Shown here piece after piece: positions 26,953 to 36,608 of a stretch of DNA of 64,000 bases (its first letter is position 1; every line of letters begins with the position of its first letter). Position numbers and translations under genes: made by a program. The notes beneath the pieces were generated by a model. That model ran no database searches, had not been told where the DNA came from, and worked only from the letters and a program-made list of their open reading frames with translations. Source of the DNA: Chryseobacterium camelliae (GTDB taxonomy: Bacteria > Bacteroidota > Bacteroidia > Flavobacteriales > Weeksellaceae); assembly GCF_030818575.1 (NCBI RefSeq), contig NZ_JAUTAL010000001.1, positions 3,100,001 to 3,164,000 on the forward strand, written 5' to 3'.

Positions 26953-27523
26953 TTACTTTGTAGCAGCTGCTGCAGCTCCTGTGTTACCCACTTTTCTATC
27001 GTAAATAGCTTTTTCCCATGGTTTAAGGTCAGTAACCCCGTACTGCTCACTTTTGGTAATGGCCATTTCATCAAGAATGTCTACAAAGTTCTTATATACG
27101 GCATCGTCAGTTGGCTTGATAATTACGGTAAATTTCGATTTATCAGCTGCATTGGCTTTTGCCTGCTCAATCACCTTTCGGATTCCGTCTCTGTCGAAGG
27201 TAGTTTCGTTAAGGTTCTGGTCTGTCAGGGATGTATTATCCTGCTGATGCCAGAAAATCCTGTTGTCTTTACCTAATAATAAAGAGATGGAGTTTGAAAG
27301 TTTAATTTCTGTCGGAGGTGGTTTTTTGGTTTCATCTTTCGGTTTTGCCGGAAGACCCAAATCCATAACATTCGGTTTAGAGAATGTCGTGGTAAACATA
27401 AAGAAGGTAATCAATAGAAAACCCAAGTCCACCATCGGAGTCATATCAACTCTGGTACTCTGCTTCTTGGAGCGTACCTTACCGGCCTTTGGCGCCTTTT
27501 TCCTGTACTTGTACTTCTGCCAT
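26953..27523 (-). pseudogene. exbD: ExbD-type biopolymer transporter, frameshifted
   Basis: Proton-channel partner of ExbB. The ATG at 27521-27523 opens MAEVQVQEKGAKG, but an extra base in the run at 27482-27487 (ACCGGCC instead of ACCGCC) brings a stop (TAA) after 14 codons. Without it the protein reads on as KVRSKKQSTRVDMTPMVDLGFLL to a normal 189 residues. The membrane helix and channel Asp (MVDLGFLLITFFMF) are intact from 27444 on. The third exbD, at 43990, keeps an intact version of this N terminus. The insertion may be a sequencing error. Confidence 0.88.
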
Positions 27524-27535
27524 TTCTAAACGATA

Positions 27536-28144
27536 TTATTCATTAGGTTTACCTTCTTGTGATGTAATCAACCAAAATTTAAGAAAATCAATATCTCTTA
27601 AACCCTCAAATAAGCTTTTAACTTTAGGATACTGGGTAGTAACGTCTCCTTTGATTGCTAGTTTGTAATCCGGATTAACGCTCAGACTCTGCTGTACCCA
27701 ATCTACTAATTGCTTATTTGTACTATCCATAGGAATCCCGGTAGGACTCTTGAAATTTTTCTGCTCCTCATCTGACAAATCGAGATAGCTCTTCAGCTGG
27801 TTCATAGGAACCCCAATTGCCTGTACTTTCTGGAATGCAGCCTTTTCGTTATTGTCAAAAGTAATTCCGTACTTTTTACCCATATTGTCTAAAAGCTGTA
27901 ATCTTTCTGATGCATTTTCTACCGGCTGGAAATAGAATTTCCCGTCTGGTGTCGCGTTGATGGTCATCAAGCTGGCATCTGGAAGTAACTTCTCTGATAT
28001 TGAAGATGGCGGTTTAATCTGCTCCACGTCAGGCTTTTTAAACTGAGTGGTCAGGATAAAGAATGTAAGCAGCAGGAACGCAACGTCACACATTGCCGTC
28101 ATATCCGTCACTACTCCATGTCTTTTAGGTTTGACTCTCGCCAT
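27536..28144 (-). CDS. exbD: ExbD-type biopolymer transporter
   Basis: A 202-residue membrane protein with one N-terminal helix (MTAMCDVAFLLLTFFILT, channel Asp21) and a periplasmic domain. It is the longer of the two ExbDs in this operon; two different ExbDs are common in Bacteroidota TonB operons. It may form mixed pentamer channels with the neighbouring ExbD. 68 bases from exbB and 12 bases to the next exbD ATG. Confidence 0.93.
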   Translation of the reverse strand: MARVKPKRHGVVTDMTAMCDVAFLLLTFFILTTQFKKPDVEQIKPPSSISEKLLPDASLMTINATPDGKFYFQPVENASERLQLLDNMGKKYGITFDNNEKAAFQKVQAIGVPMNQLKSYLDLSDEEQKNFKSPTGIPMDSTNKQLVDWVQQSLSVNPDYKLAIKGDVTTQYPKVKSLFEGLRDIDFLKFWLITSQEGKPNE

Positions 28145-28212
28145 TATTATTTATGATTTTTTGATTAAACTTCTTTTGATGATTGGATGGATGGCCAATC
28201 TCCTGCCGATTC

Positions 28213-29076
28213 TTAGTTGAATTCAGCGAAAGACTGCTGGATGCTCATAGCGATCTCATCGATCTTATAAGTTAATCCGTCAATTTTAGAAGTAAAGAAG
28301 TTGTAAAGAATGATTGCGATTGCTGAAGTACCAATACCTAAAGCCGTGTTGATCAATGCTTCGGAGATACCTGTAGAAAGTGCAGCAGCATCCGGAGTAC
28401 CACCTCCTGAACCTAACGCGAAGAATGCCTTGATCATCCCGATTACAGTTCCTAATAGTGCTACTAACGTTGCAACAGTACCTAATGTAGAAAGAATCAT
28501 CATATTTTTTTCTAACATTGGCATTTCAAGAGTAGTAGCTTCTTCAATGGCTTTGTTAAGCGCTACCATCTTCTGCTCTTTGTTTAATGTAGTATCGTGA
28601 GAAAGGGCTTTGTATGTAGTAAGACCTTCTTTCACAACATTACCTACAGATCCTTGTTGTCTGTCGCACTCTTCCAAAGCTTCGTCAACTCTGTTCTGGT
28701 TCAACAGGTTTCTTACCTGGATAACGAAGTTGTCTAAGTTTCCTTTTCCGGCAGCTTTGCTAAGCACGAAATATCTTTCAAAAGAGAAAACGATTACAGT
28801 GATCATAAATGTAATCAAGATAGGTACAATTACCCCTCCTTTGTAGATAATTCCTAAAAACGATTCTGGGTGAATGTCCTTCCCCTCAACACTTGAAAAA
28901 GCTACAGAGCCACTTCCCAGCTTACCTGCATCCTTGAAATTTCCTGGATTACCAAGAACGAATAAATAAATAGCAACTCCTATTAAAAACAGAATAGGAA
29001 TAATTACAGCTGGGTTTAAACCTCCCGCTTTTCTAGCAACTACTTGCTCATCATTTTTTGAAACATTCATTTCCAT
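28213..29076 (-). CDS. exbB: ExbB/MotA/TolQ-type proton channel protein
   Basis: Pentameric membrane subunit that uses proton flow to energise TonB. 287 residues: N-terminal helix (about 23-41), a second hydrophobic segment (about 83-104), then a cytoplasmic loop (ECDRQQGSVGNVVKEG) and the conserved pair of C-terminal helices (STLGTVATLVALLGTVIGMI and ALINTALGIGTSAIAIILYN). An extra N-terminal helix is usual in Bacteroidota ExbB. First gene of its operon. Confidence 0.95.
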   Translation of the reverse strand: MEMNVSKNDEQVVARKAGGLNPAVIIPILFLIGVAIYLFVLGNPGNFKDAGKLGSGSVAFSSVEGKDIHPESFLGIIYKGGVIVPILITFMITVIVFSFERYFVLSKAAGKGNLDNFVIQVRNLLNQNRVDEALEECDRQQGSVGNVVKEGLTTYKALSHDTTLNKEQKMVALNKAIEEATTLEMPMLEKNMMILSTLGTVATLVALLGTVIGMIKAFFALGSGGGTPDAAALSTGISEALINTALGIGTSAIAIILYNFFTSKIDGLTYKIDEIAMSIQQSFAEFN

Positions 29077-29316
29077 ATTTAACTAAATTATATTGTTTTA
29101 AAATTTTACAGGATGTAAATTAAAGGCAAAATTAATTAAAATGCAAGAGTCTTAAATAAACATTTTACTTTTTTTTGACAAAGAAATTTCAATACGATTC
29201 CGATATTTCAATTATCATGTGTATTTTTAATAATATTTTCTCATTTTCAAAAATACATTAAAAAATCATAAAATTTAAGACAACATTTTTTTTAAATCAC
29301 CAATATTAACTTTTAT

Positions 29317-32130
29317 TTAAATTACTATATTTACGATCCGGTGATGCACTACAATGATTTTTTTAGGGGTTTTGCCCTCCAGAATCTGTTGTATTTTCTC
29401 ATCCTGAATCACCAATTCCTCCACTTCTTTCGCCGATAACTGAGCAGACAACGGCAATTTGAATTTCATTTTACCGTTTACGCTTACCGGATATTCAATT
29501 TCATCTTCCACCAGATAGTCTTCATTCAATGCCGGGAACGGTTCAAACTCAATGGAAGTTTCGTGCCCCAGCAGGCTCCATAGTTCTTCACAGATATGCG
29601 GTGCATATGGAGAAATGATAACGGACAACGGTTCTAAAATATTGCGCTTATTGCATTTTATTTTTTGAAGTTCGTTAACGGCGATCATAAATGACGATAC
29701 AGAAGTATTGAATGAGAAATGTTCAATATCATATACTACCTTTTTTATTAAGGTATGCAGTACTTTATATTCCGCTTTTGTCGGTTCCTCATCAGACACT
29801 TCAAAAACTTCGCCATTAAAATAAAGGTTCCAGAATTTTTTCAGAAAACCGTAGACTCCGCTCAGCCCTTGGGTATTCCATGGTTTGGATTGTTCAAGAG
29901 GTCCCAGGAACATTTCGTACAATCTCAATCCGTCTGCTCCGTATTCCTTGCAGATATCATCCGGGTTGACCACATTGTATTTGGACTTGGACATTTTTTC
30001 CACTTCGCGGCCAGTGATGTATTTTCCGTCTTCCAGTATAAATTCAGCATCCGCGAAGTCCGGCCTCCAGGTTTTGAATGCTTCAGTATCCAGTTCATCG
30101 GAAGTTCCTTTTAATAAAGATACATCTACATGTAATACCTGAGTTATATAATTATTTATAAGATTTTTAGAAACATATTGATTTGTGCCTACAACTCTAT
30201 ACACAAAAGCACTCATCCCAAGAATCATCCCCTGGTTGATCAGCTTCTGGAAAGGCTCATCATGGCTGATGTATCCCCTGTCTTTTAAGAACATATTCCA
30301 GAAACGGGAATACAGCAGGTGCCCTGTGGCATGCTCGCTTCCTCCGATATAAAGGTCTACCTGTCCCCAATACTCCGCCAGTTCTTTTTTAACAAACGCC
30401 TCATCATCGTGCGGGTCCATATACCGTAAGAAATACCATGAGCTTCCCGCCCAGCCCGGCATGGTAGATAATTCCAGCGGGAAAACCGCTTTCTCATCAA
30501 TAAGGTCTGTAGACGTCACTTTCTGGTTCACCTCATCCCATGCAAACATTTTTGCATTACCCAAAGGCGGATCCCCATCTTCTGTAGGAAGGTATTTTTC
30601 CACTTCCGGTAGTTCAAGAGGCAATGCAGAAGCCGGTAATGTATACGGCATCCCATCCTTATAATATATAGGAACAGGTTCACCCCAGTACCTTTGCCTT
30701 GAAAAGATCGCATCCCTCTGGCGGTAATTGGTTGTTCCGTTTCCGATAGCTTTTTTCTCAATTGCGGTAATGATTACGGCTTTGGCTTCCTTGTAGCTCA
30801 ACCCGTTTAAAAAATCAGAGTTTACACAAACGGAATCCTTGGAATCGAAAGCATTTTCCTGGATGTCTTCATCCGTTTCCACGACCTTCTTTATTTCCAG
30901 ATTGAATTTCTTCGCAAATCTGTGGTCGCGCTCATCATGGGCCGGCACCGCCATTACAGCTCCTGTTCCGTAGCCCATCAAAACATAGTCTGAGATATAA
31001 ACCGGCATCGCCTTATCGCTGAACGGATTTACCGCATATGCTCCTGTAAAGGCACCGCTCACGTTTTTTACATCAGCCATCCTGTCTCGTTCCGTTTTCT
31101 TGGATGTTTCTTCTATATAATGATCAACTTCCGATTTCTGTTCTGCCGTTGTAATGGTATCTACCAGAGGATGCTCCGGAGCCAATACCATAAATGTCGC
31201 CCCGAAAATAGTATCGGGCCTGGTGGTGAACACTTCAATAATTTCATTGTGGCCTTCCACACCGAATTTCACCTGTGCCCCCTGTGATTTCCCGATCCAG
31301 TATTCCTGGGCATCTTTAAGAGGCTGTGGCCAGTCAAGGGTATTCAACCCCTGCAAAAGCCTTTCTGAATACGCTGAAATCCTCATGCTCCACTGCATCA
31401 TCTTTTTCTGATACACCGGATACCCGCCTCTTTCAGATTTTCCGTCTTTCACCTCATCATTTGCCAGAACTGTTCCTAACGCCGGGCACCAGTTTACTGT
31501 GGTTTCCGCTCTGTAGGCGAGACGGTAATTAAGCAGGATATCTTCTTTGTCTATTTCAGACGCAGCATTCCATTCCTCTGCAGTGAATTCAAGCTCGTCA
31601 TTTTGCTGGGCATTCAGTCCCTGGGTACCTTTAGCTTCAAAATGCTGTACCAAGGTCTCAATTGATTCTGCTTTATCGGCAGTTTTATTGTACCATGAAT
31701 GGAACAGCTGGATAAAAATCCATTGTGTCCATTTATAATATGAAGGGTCTGAAGTCCGCACTTCCCTGCTCCAGTCAAAAGAAAAGCCTATCTTTCTCAA
31801 CTGTTCTTCATACCGTGTAATATTCTGTTCCGTAGTTACGGCCGGATGCTGCCCGGTCTGGATGGCATACTGCTCAGCAGGCAGCCCGAAACTGTCATAT
31901 CCTACCGGATGAAGTACATTGAATCCCTGATGCCTTTTATACCGTGCATAAATATCCGAAGCGATATACCCAAGCGGATGTCCTACATGCAGCCCTGCAC
32001 CGGAAGGATACGGGAACATGTCGAGAACATAAAATTTAGGTTTTTCTGGAGTATCGGAAGTTTTATAAGTTTGGTTTTCTTCCCAGTATTTCTGCCACTT
32101 TTTTTCTATCTGCTGATGATCGTAAAACAC
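29317..32130 (-). CDS. leuS: Leucine--tRNA ligase
   Basis: Class I synthetase charging tRNA-Leu, 937 residues, with the editing (CP1) domain. The HIGH-type motif is HVGHP near 47, inside PYPSGAGLHVGHPLGY; KMSKS is at about residue 712. A Bacteroidota-typical insertion lies between the catalytic core halves (about 645-700, including VVGTNQYVSKNLINNYI). The start codon is GTG, since MFYDHQQIEKKW is the conserved beginning and no ATG precedes it. Single-gene unit. Confidence 0.97.
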   Translation of the reverse strand: MFYDHQQIEKKWQKYWEENQTYKTSDTPEKPKFYVLDMFPYPSGAGLHVGHPLGYIASDIYARYKRHQGFNVLHPVGYDSFGLPAEQYAIQTGQHPAVTTEQNITRYEEQLRKIGFSFDWSREVRTSDPSYYKWTQWIFIQLFHSWYNKTADKAESIETLVQHFEAKGTQGLNAQQNDELEFTAEEWNAASEIDKEDILLNYRLAYRAETTVNWCPALGTVLANDEVKDGKSERGGYPVYQKKMMQWSMRISAYSERLLQGLNTLDWPQPLKDAQEYWIGKSQGAQVKFGVEGHNEIIEVFTTRPDTIFGATFMVLAPEHPLVDTITTAEQKSEVDHYIEETSKKTERDRMADVKNVSGAFTGAYAVNPFSDKAMPVYISDYVLMGYGTGAVMAVPAHDERDHRFAKKFNLEIKKVVETDEDIQENAFDSKDSVCVNSDFLNGLSYKEAKAVIITAIEKKAIGNGTTNYRQRDAIFSRQRYWGEPVPIYYKDGMPYTLPASALPLELPEVEKYLPTEDGDPPLGNAKMFAWDEVNQKVTSTDLIDEKAVFPLELSTMPGWAGSSWYFLRYMDPHDDEAFVKKELAEYWGQVDLYIGGSEHATGHLLYSRFWNMFLKDRGYISHDEPFQKLINQGMILGMSAFVYRVVGTNQYVSKNLINNYITQVLHVDVSLLKGTSDELDTEAFKTWRPDFADAEFILEDGKYITGREVEKMSKSKYNVVNPDDICKEYGADGLRLYEMFLGPLEQSKPWNTQGLSGVYGFLKKFWNLYFNGEVFEVSDEEPTKAEYKVLHTLIKKVVYDIEHFSFNTSVSSFMIAVNELQKIKCNKRNILEPLSVIISPYAPHICEELWSLLGHETSIEFEPFPALNEDYLVEDEIEYPVSVNGKMKFKLPLSAQLSAKEVEELVIQDEKIQQILEGKTPKKIIVVHHRIVNIVI

Positions 32131-32252
32131 TTTGTTGTAGATATTAGATGTTAAGCCTGAAGCCAGATATTAAATTCTGAAATCAAGATGCACAAAAATA
32201 ATAATTTTAAAAGAAATCGAAATTTAATTTTAAATTAAATCAATATAAAAGC

Positions 32253-32279
32253 AAAAATCCCATCCGGGGATGAGATTTT
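32253..32279. terminator. Terminator after the lipocalin-like gene
   Basis: AAAATCCCATCC and GGATGAGATTTT form a near-perfect stem with A and T runs, immediately beyond the stop of the leftward lipoprotein gene. Confidence 0.65.
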
Positions 32280-32303
32280 GACTGGTATGCTATCACCTGC
32301 TCC

Positions 32304-32777
32304 TTATTGAGGGATTCTCTTCAAGGTATAGGTTACTGATTTATATTCGTTAGGATCCGTAGTATCCTCAAAAGCTATATTAAGGGTCGTATCATTTAAG
32401 GTAACCACTTTTCCTTTGTCCGGTGCTACAATTCCCTGATATTTCATTTCAATCGCTTTACTGCTTTTGTCATAAGTATATGTAAAGTTACGGTCGAAAG
32501 TAGCCTGACACTGGCCCGGCGTGGCGCTGTCTCCATTATCGGTCCTTTTACCTGTATTCCCTTCTTTGAATATCCATCTGGAAGTTTTCTGGCAGGTTGT
32601 ATCAAAAGAAATCCCGTCTGAAACAGGAGTACCTGAAGCAGGAACAACGGTTACCACTTGTTTTACAGGCTGCCATGTGCCTACAATCGGATATTCCATG
32701 GTGGTGTTGTCATCATCGTTACATCCCGTAGCTACAAATAATGACAGGCCTGCAAATAGTAATGCTAATTTCTTCAT
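32304..32777 (-). CDS. Lipocalin-like lipoprotein
   Basis: A 157-residue lipoprotein, signal ending VATGC (Cys19), followed by NDDDN, an acidic run that in Bacteroidota can act as a surface-export signal. The mature part begins PIVGTWQPVK and has beta-strand pattern with WIFKEGN, FTYTYDKSSKAIEM and VVTLNDTTLNIAF, as in lipocalin-like/DUF5004-type proteins. Ligand unknown. It lies alone, upstream of leuS on the same strand. Confidence 0.8.
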   Translation of the reverse strand: MKKLALLFAGLSLFVATGCNDDDNTTMEYPIVGTWQPVKQVVTVVPASGTPVSDGISFDTTCQKTSRWIFKEGNTGKRTDNGDSATPGQCQATFDRNFTYTYDKSSKAIEMKYQGIVAPDKGKVVTLNDTTLNIAFEDTTDPNEYKSVTYTLKRIPQ

Positions 32778-32952
32778 GTATCAAATTTTTCAAGCGCTAA
32801 AATTATGATTTTTTTGATTGAATTAATAATATTTTATCAAAATTTATTCAACATCGGTTTATTTCTGATTATTTACAGGTCTTGAATCCCAATATTACCG
32901 GTCTTTAATAAATATTGAAGCCGGTGAGCGGTATACCTTACCGTAAAAAAGT

Positions 32953-32960
32953 TATTTTTG
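32953..32960 (+). promoter_or_regulatory. Promoter -7 box of the acyltransferase gene
   Basis: TATTTTTG, full consensus, 17 bases before the ATG. Confidence 0.5.
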
Positions 32961-32977
32961 CAAAGAAATAAATACAA

Positions 32978-33955
32978 ATGCAAGATATTACGAAAAATAA
33001 TTTTGACTTCATTCGTGTTCTCCTCGCGTTTATTGTCTTCCTGGGTCACCTGGGCACCCTCAGTGCCTCGAAAGAACTTGCCTTTCTTGAAAACAGCCCT
33101 GTAGAGATTGCCGTTTTTGCCTTCTTTATTGTTAGTGGTTTTCTTATTGCCAGAAGCTATGAAAGAACATCCACCTTATTACGCTATGCCAAAAAGAGGT
33201 TCAACCGGATCGTGCCCGCCTATCTGCTGGTTGTCTTTCTCTGTGCCATTCTGCTCAGCCTGGTAAGTACATATTCCATTCCCGAATATTTTGCCCACCC
33301 GCAGGTTTACAAATACCTATTCTGGAATTCCCTGTTCATGAATTTTATGGCTCCATATCTTCCCGGCGTATTCGGTAACGGAGCAGTGAACGGAGCCTTA
33401 TGGACACTTAAAATCGAAGTATGCTTTTATATTGCGGTTCCCCTGATATTTCTACTGTTCGGAAAAAATAATAAATACAGGAATACCAGCCTTATTGTAC
33501 TCTATTTCCTTTCCCTCGTATACCTGAATTATTTCCGGCTGACCGGACACGCAGAACTTTCCAGGCAGATCCCCGGTTCCCTGTGCTACTTCATTGGAGG
33601 AATGCTGATTTATTTCAACTTCGATACCTTTATAAAAAACAAAAACATTCTTTTCATCATTGCCATGGTTACGGTATGGATCGACCTGATCTTTAACATC
33701 AGGCTTTTCTCGCCCATCATGATCAGTATTATCGTCCTTTATATTGCCTACTCATTCCGTTTTCTGAACAATTTCGGAAAATACGGGGATTTTACCTATG
33801 GAATTTATATCTTCCACTTCCCTATTATCAGGACATTTACTACGTTAGGCCTTTTCGAGCATTATAATCCGTTCCTGATGAGTTTTGTCTGCATGCTGGT
33901 AGTGATTGCCATAGGGATCGCTTCCTGGCACCTGTATGAAAAAAGATTTTTATAA
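32978..33955 (+). CDS. Acyltransferase family 3 membrane protein
   Basis: Inner-membrane O-acyltransferase of the OafA/YrhL type, which adds acetyl groups to surface glycans. 325 residues with about ten hydrophobic segments. The N-terminal NNFDFIRVLLAFIVFLGHLG carries the conserved catalytic-type His; RFNRIVPAYL near 70 and GIYIFHFPIIR near 272 are family motifs. It starts a rightward unit with a glycosyltransferase, so surface polysaccharide or lipid A decoration is plausible. Confidence 0.9.
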   Translation: MQDITKNNFDFIRVLLAFIVFLGHLGTLSASKELAFLENSPVEIAVFAFFIVSGFLIARSYERTSTLLRYAKKRFNRIVPAYLLVVFLCAILLSLVSTYSIPEYFAHPQVYKYLFWNSLFMNFMAPYLPGVFGNGAVNGALWTLKIEVCFYIAVPLIFLLFGKNNKYRNTSLIVLYFLSLVYLNYFRLTGHAELSRQIPGSLCYFIGGMLIYFNFDTFIKNKNILFIIAMVTVWIDLIFNIRLFSPIMISIIVLYIAYSFRFLNNFGKYGDFTYGIYIFHFPIIRTFTTLGLFEHYNPFLMSFVCMLVVIAIGIASWHLYEKRFL

Positions 33956-33997
33956 TTTTACGGCATTACCCCAAATATTGACTACAGACTCCACAGT

Positions 33998-34753
33998 ATG
34001 AAAGAACTCGTCTCCATTATCACTCCCTGTTACAATTCTGCGGAATTTATAGAAGAGACCATCCAGTCCGTTCTCAGCCAGACCTATGAAAACTGGGAAT
34101 GGGTCATTACAGACGACCTTTCCGGAGACCGTACGGTGGAAATCCTGAGGCAATATAACGATCCGAGAATAAAAATGATGATTCTTGACCGTAACGGAGG
34201 CGCCGGGAATGCACGCAATAAAAGCCTAGAAAGAGCAAAGGGGAGATATATTGCATTCCTGGATTCAGATGACTACTGGTACCCGGAATACCTTGAAACT
34301 ATGGTCAGTACAATGGAGCACAAGCAAAAGGAGCTGGTATACTGTAACTATTCCAGATGCAATGAACAGCTTCAGCCTGTATTGAAGGACTTCGTTGCCG
34401 ACATTCCCGTTACTTTTCAGAATCTGCTGAAAACCTGCCGGCTGGCTCCGGTCTCTACCATGTATGATACCAAAAGGGTAGGAAAATTCTTTTTTCCGAT
34501 CAGAAGCAAGCGCGAAGATCATGTCATGTGGCTGAATCTCCTGAAGGAAATTCCTGAAGGGTATCCTATACAGAAAACCCTGGCTAAGTACAGAATGAGG
34601 GAGAACAGCGTGTCCCGTAAAAAGAAAAACATCATTAAGGATCAGTATCTGGTATACAAGGATTTCATGGGTTTCTCTACCCTGAAATCACTTTATTATA
34701 CAATCAATTGGGCCGCTAACGGATTTATGAAGTATTCTAAATTTTTTAACTGA
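33998..34753 (+). CDS. Glycosyltransferase family 2
   Basis: A 251-residue GT-A fold sugar transferase. SIITPCYNSAEFIEETIQSV at the N terminus and a DxD-type motif in FLDSDDYWYPEY (about 86-97) mark GT2. KREDHVMWLNLL near 167 resembles the acceptor-side motif. It probably adds a sugar in LPS or capsule synthesis; sugar unknown. The stop overlaps the next start (TGATG). Confidence 0.92.
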   Translation: MKELVSIITPCYNSAEFIEETIQSVLSQTYENWEWVITDDLSGDRTVEILRQYNDPRIKMMILDRNGGAGNARNKSLERAKGRYIAFLDSDDYWYPEYLETMVSTMEHKQKELVYCNYSRCNEQLQPVLKDFVADIPVTFQNLLKTCRLAPVSTMYDTKRVGKFFFPIRSKREDHVMWLNLLKEIPEGYPIQKTLAKYRMRENSVSRKKKNIIKDQYLVYKDFMGFSTLKSLYYTINWAANGFMKYSKFFN

Positions 34754-35379
34754 TGGAGTATTCTAAAGAATTTAAAGCCGCTTTAAGCGCATTTTCCAGC
34801 ATTGAAAAGGACCGGCTTATTTTCAGGCTCCTGAAAAAGGATAAACTGCTGTCCAAAAAACTGTACTTTGAGCTTATAGATCCTGAAACTACGGATGACA
34901 AACGCGATGCAATGGAAGAAATTGTCCGGGAAAAAGTACAGCTGGCTTCCAAATACATCCGGAATTCCAAATATTTCCTGAGCATCATCCGTAAGATAAG
35001 TGCTGAAATTACAGAACACGTAAAAATCACTACCGATAAGTTTGGGGAAGTTTCCCTTAACCTGCTGTTGGTAAACACAGTACTGAATTACAGTGAAGAC
35101 CTTAACAGCCAGAGGTTAGATGCGGTTTACAAACTTCATATGTACCTCATCAATAAAATATTCAGAGCGCTGATTCTAACACAAAAGCTGGATGAAGATT
35201 ATTGGATGGAAATCGATACACTACTTACGGAAGCTGAAAACAAAATCCACAGTATTCCTTATCTTAAAAAACTCTGCATCAACAACGGGCTTGATTTTAA
35301 CTGGCTCAGGTCAGACCAAATCCCTGATCACATGGACCTTATCGTAAAAGACATTAGGAACCAGGGCTTCCTAAAATAA
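34753..35379 (+). CDS. Conserved protein of unknown function
   Basis: A 208-residue cytoplasmic, all-helical protein with no signal peptide, membrane helix or motif I recognise. N-terminal KAALSAFSSIEKDRLIFRLLKKD and the middle stretch EYTYD-free RDAMEEIVREKVQLASKYI look like repeated amphipathic helices. It is translationally coupled to the upstream GT2, and its 3' end overlaps the 3' end of waaA by nine bases. Similar placement suggests a role linked to RNA or envelope genes, but nothing in the sequence shows it. Confidence 0.75.
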   Translation: MEYSKEFKAALSAFSSIEKDRLIFRLLKKDKLLSKKLYFELIDPETTDDKRDAMEEIVREKVQLASKYIRNSKYFLSIIRKISAEITEHVKITTDKFGEVSLNLLLVNTVLNYSEDLNSQRLDAVYKLHMYLINKIFRALILTQKLDEDYWMEIDTLLTEAENKIHSIPYLKKLCINNGLDFNWLRSDQIPDHMDLIVKDIRNQGFLK

Positions 35380-36608
35380 TATTTTTTCCATGATTTGCCG
35401 GGTAGCATCAGGTTTGCTATCGATGAATTTCCGTGCATTACCGGCCATTGAATCAAGTGCATCTTCATTATTGATAAGGAACATCACAAAATCTGCGGCC
35501 TGGCCTTCCTTCTCAAATGCTTTTCCGCCTTCCGCAGCAATGAGGTCATCCGCTTCCGGATTCTTTTTATAATGTTTCCCGAAAAGCACGGGAACCCCGA
35601 AAGTAGCTGCCTCAAGGATATTATGGAGTCCTGCATCATGAAAGCCCCCACCTACAACAGCAACATCTGCATAAGAATAAAGCCTGGACAATAGTCCGAT
35701 GCTGTCTATGATCAACACCCGGGATGAAAAATCGGCAGGCTGTGAACCGTCAATCATACTGTATAAAACAGCATTAGGAAAGACCTGTCTCAGGTACGCC
35801 ACCCTTTTCAGGTCATGCGGAGCAATGATGATTTTAGCATATGGGTTGCTCTGCAGTACCTCTTCGGCTATTTTCTCTTCTGCCTGCCATGAACTTCCGA
35901 AAACAACCGCTTTATAATCTTTCCCGATAAATTCTCTGATATGCTTAACATGATTATCGCGGTTTCTCAATTGCTTTACTCGGTCAAAAACGGGTATCTC
36001 CCGTTACGGAAGACCTGTTAAGGCCAATGCTTTTAGCCAGTGCCCATGAAAGTTCGGTCTGATGAAAAAACCAGTCAACATTCTGCTGTAGCTGTTCAAC
36101 CATCCACTTGCCATAGGAAGTGAAGAAAGGCTGACCGTCATAAAAAAGAGCCGAAATAACGTATACTCTAGCCTTCTGATGCTTCAACTCCTGAAGGAGA
36201 TGGTACCAGTAATCATATTTTACGGTAAAAAAAAGATCGGTCTGAAACTGTGATGTAAATTCCTTTACAAGATCTTTTTTATCAAACGGAAGATAACAGA
36301 TTACATCTGCGATATGTTTTTTCTTCACCACATTTTCATAACCGGAAGGAGAAAAAAAGGTGACCAGTATTTTATGTTCCGGCCATTGCTGCTTCAGCTG
36401 CTCAAGGACAGGAAGCCCCTGTTCATATTCACCAAGGCTGGCAGCATGCATCCAGATCACTTTATCAGAAGTGCTGAAAGCCGATTGTTACTTTCTGCAA
36501 AGATTCCTTCCTGCCTTCAACGCCCTTTTTAGTTTTATCATTAAACAGCGAGAATGCCTTCATCCCGAATATGAGCAGATGGATGAATATGTTGTACAGA
36601 GATGACAT
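35371..36608 (-). pseudogene. waaA: 3-deoxy-D-manno-octulosonic acid transferase, twice frameshifted
   Basis: WaaA/KdtA adds Kdo to lipid A precursor. Read across frames, the product would be 411 residues of family length: MSSLYNIFIHLLIFGMKAFS, then WMHAASLGEYEQG with FFSPSGYE, and a C-terminal half with VFGSSWQ and ADVAVVGGGF. Two single-base insertions break it: one near 36481-36490, upstream of the conserved WMHAASLG, and one in the A5 run at 35986-35990. Removing both restores one frame. The gene is coupled to the preceding one (TGATG). Kdo transfer is usually required, so a sequencing error is likely. Confidence 0.92.
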
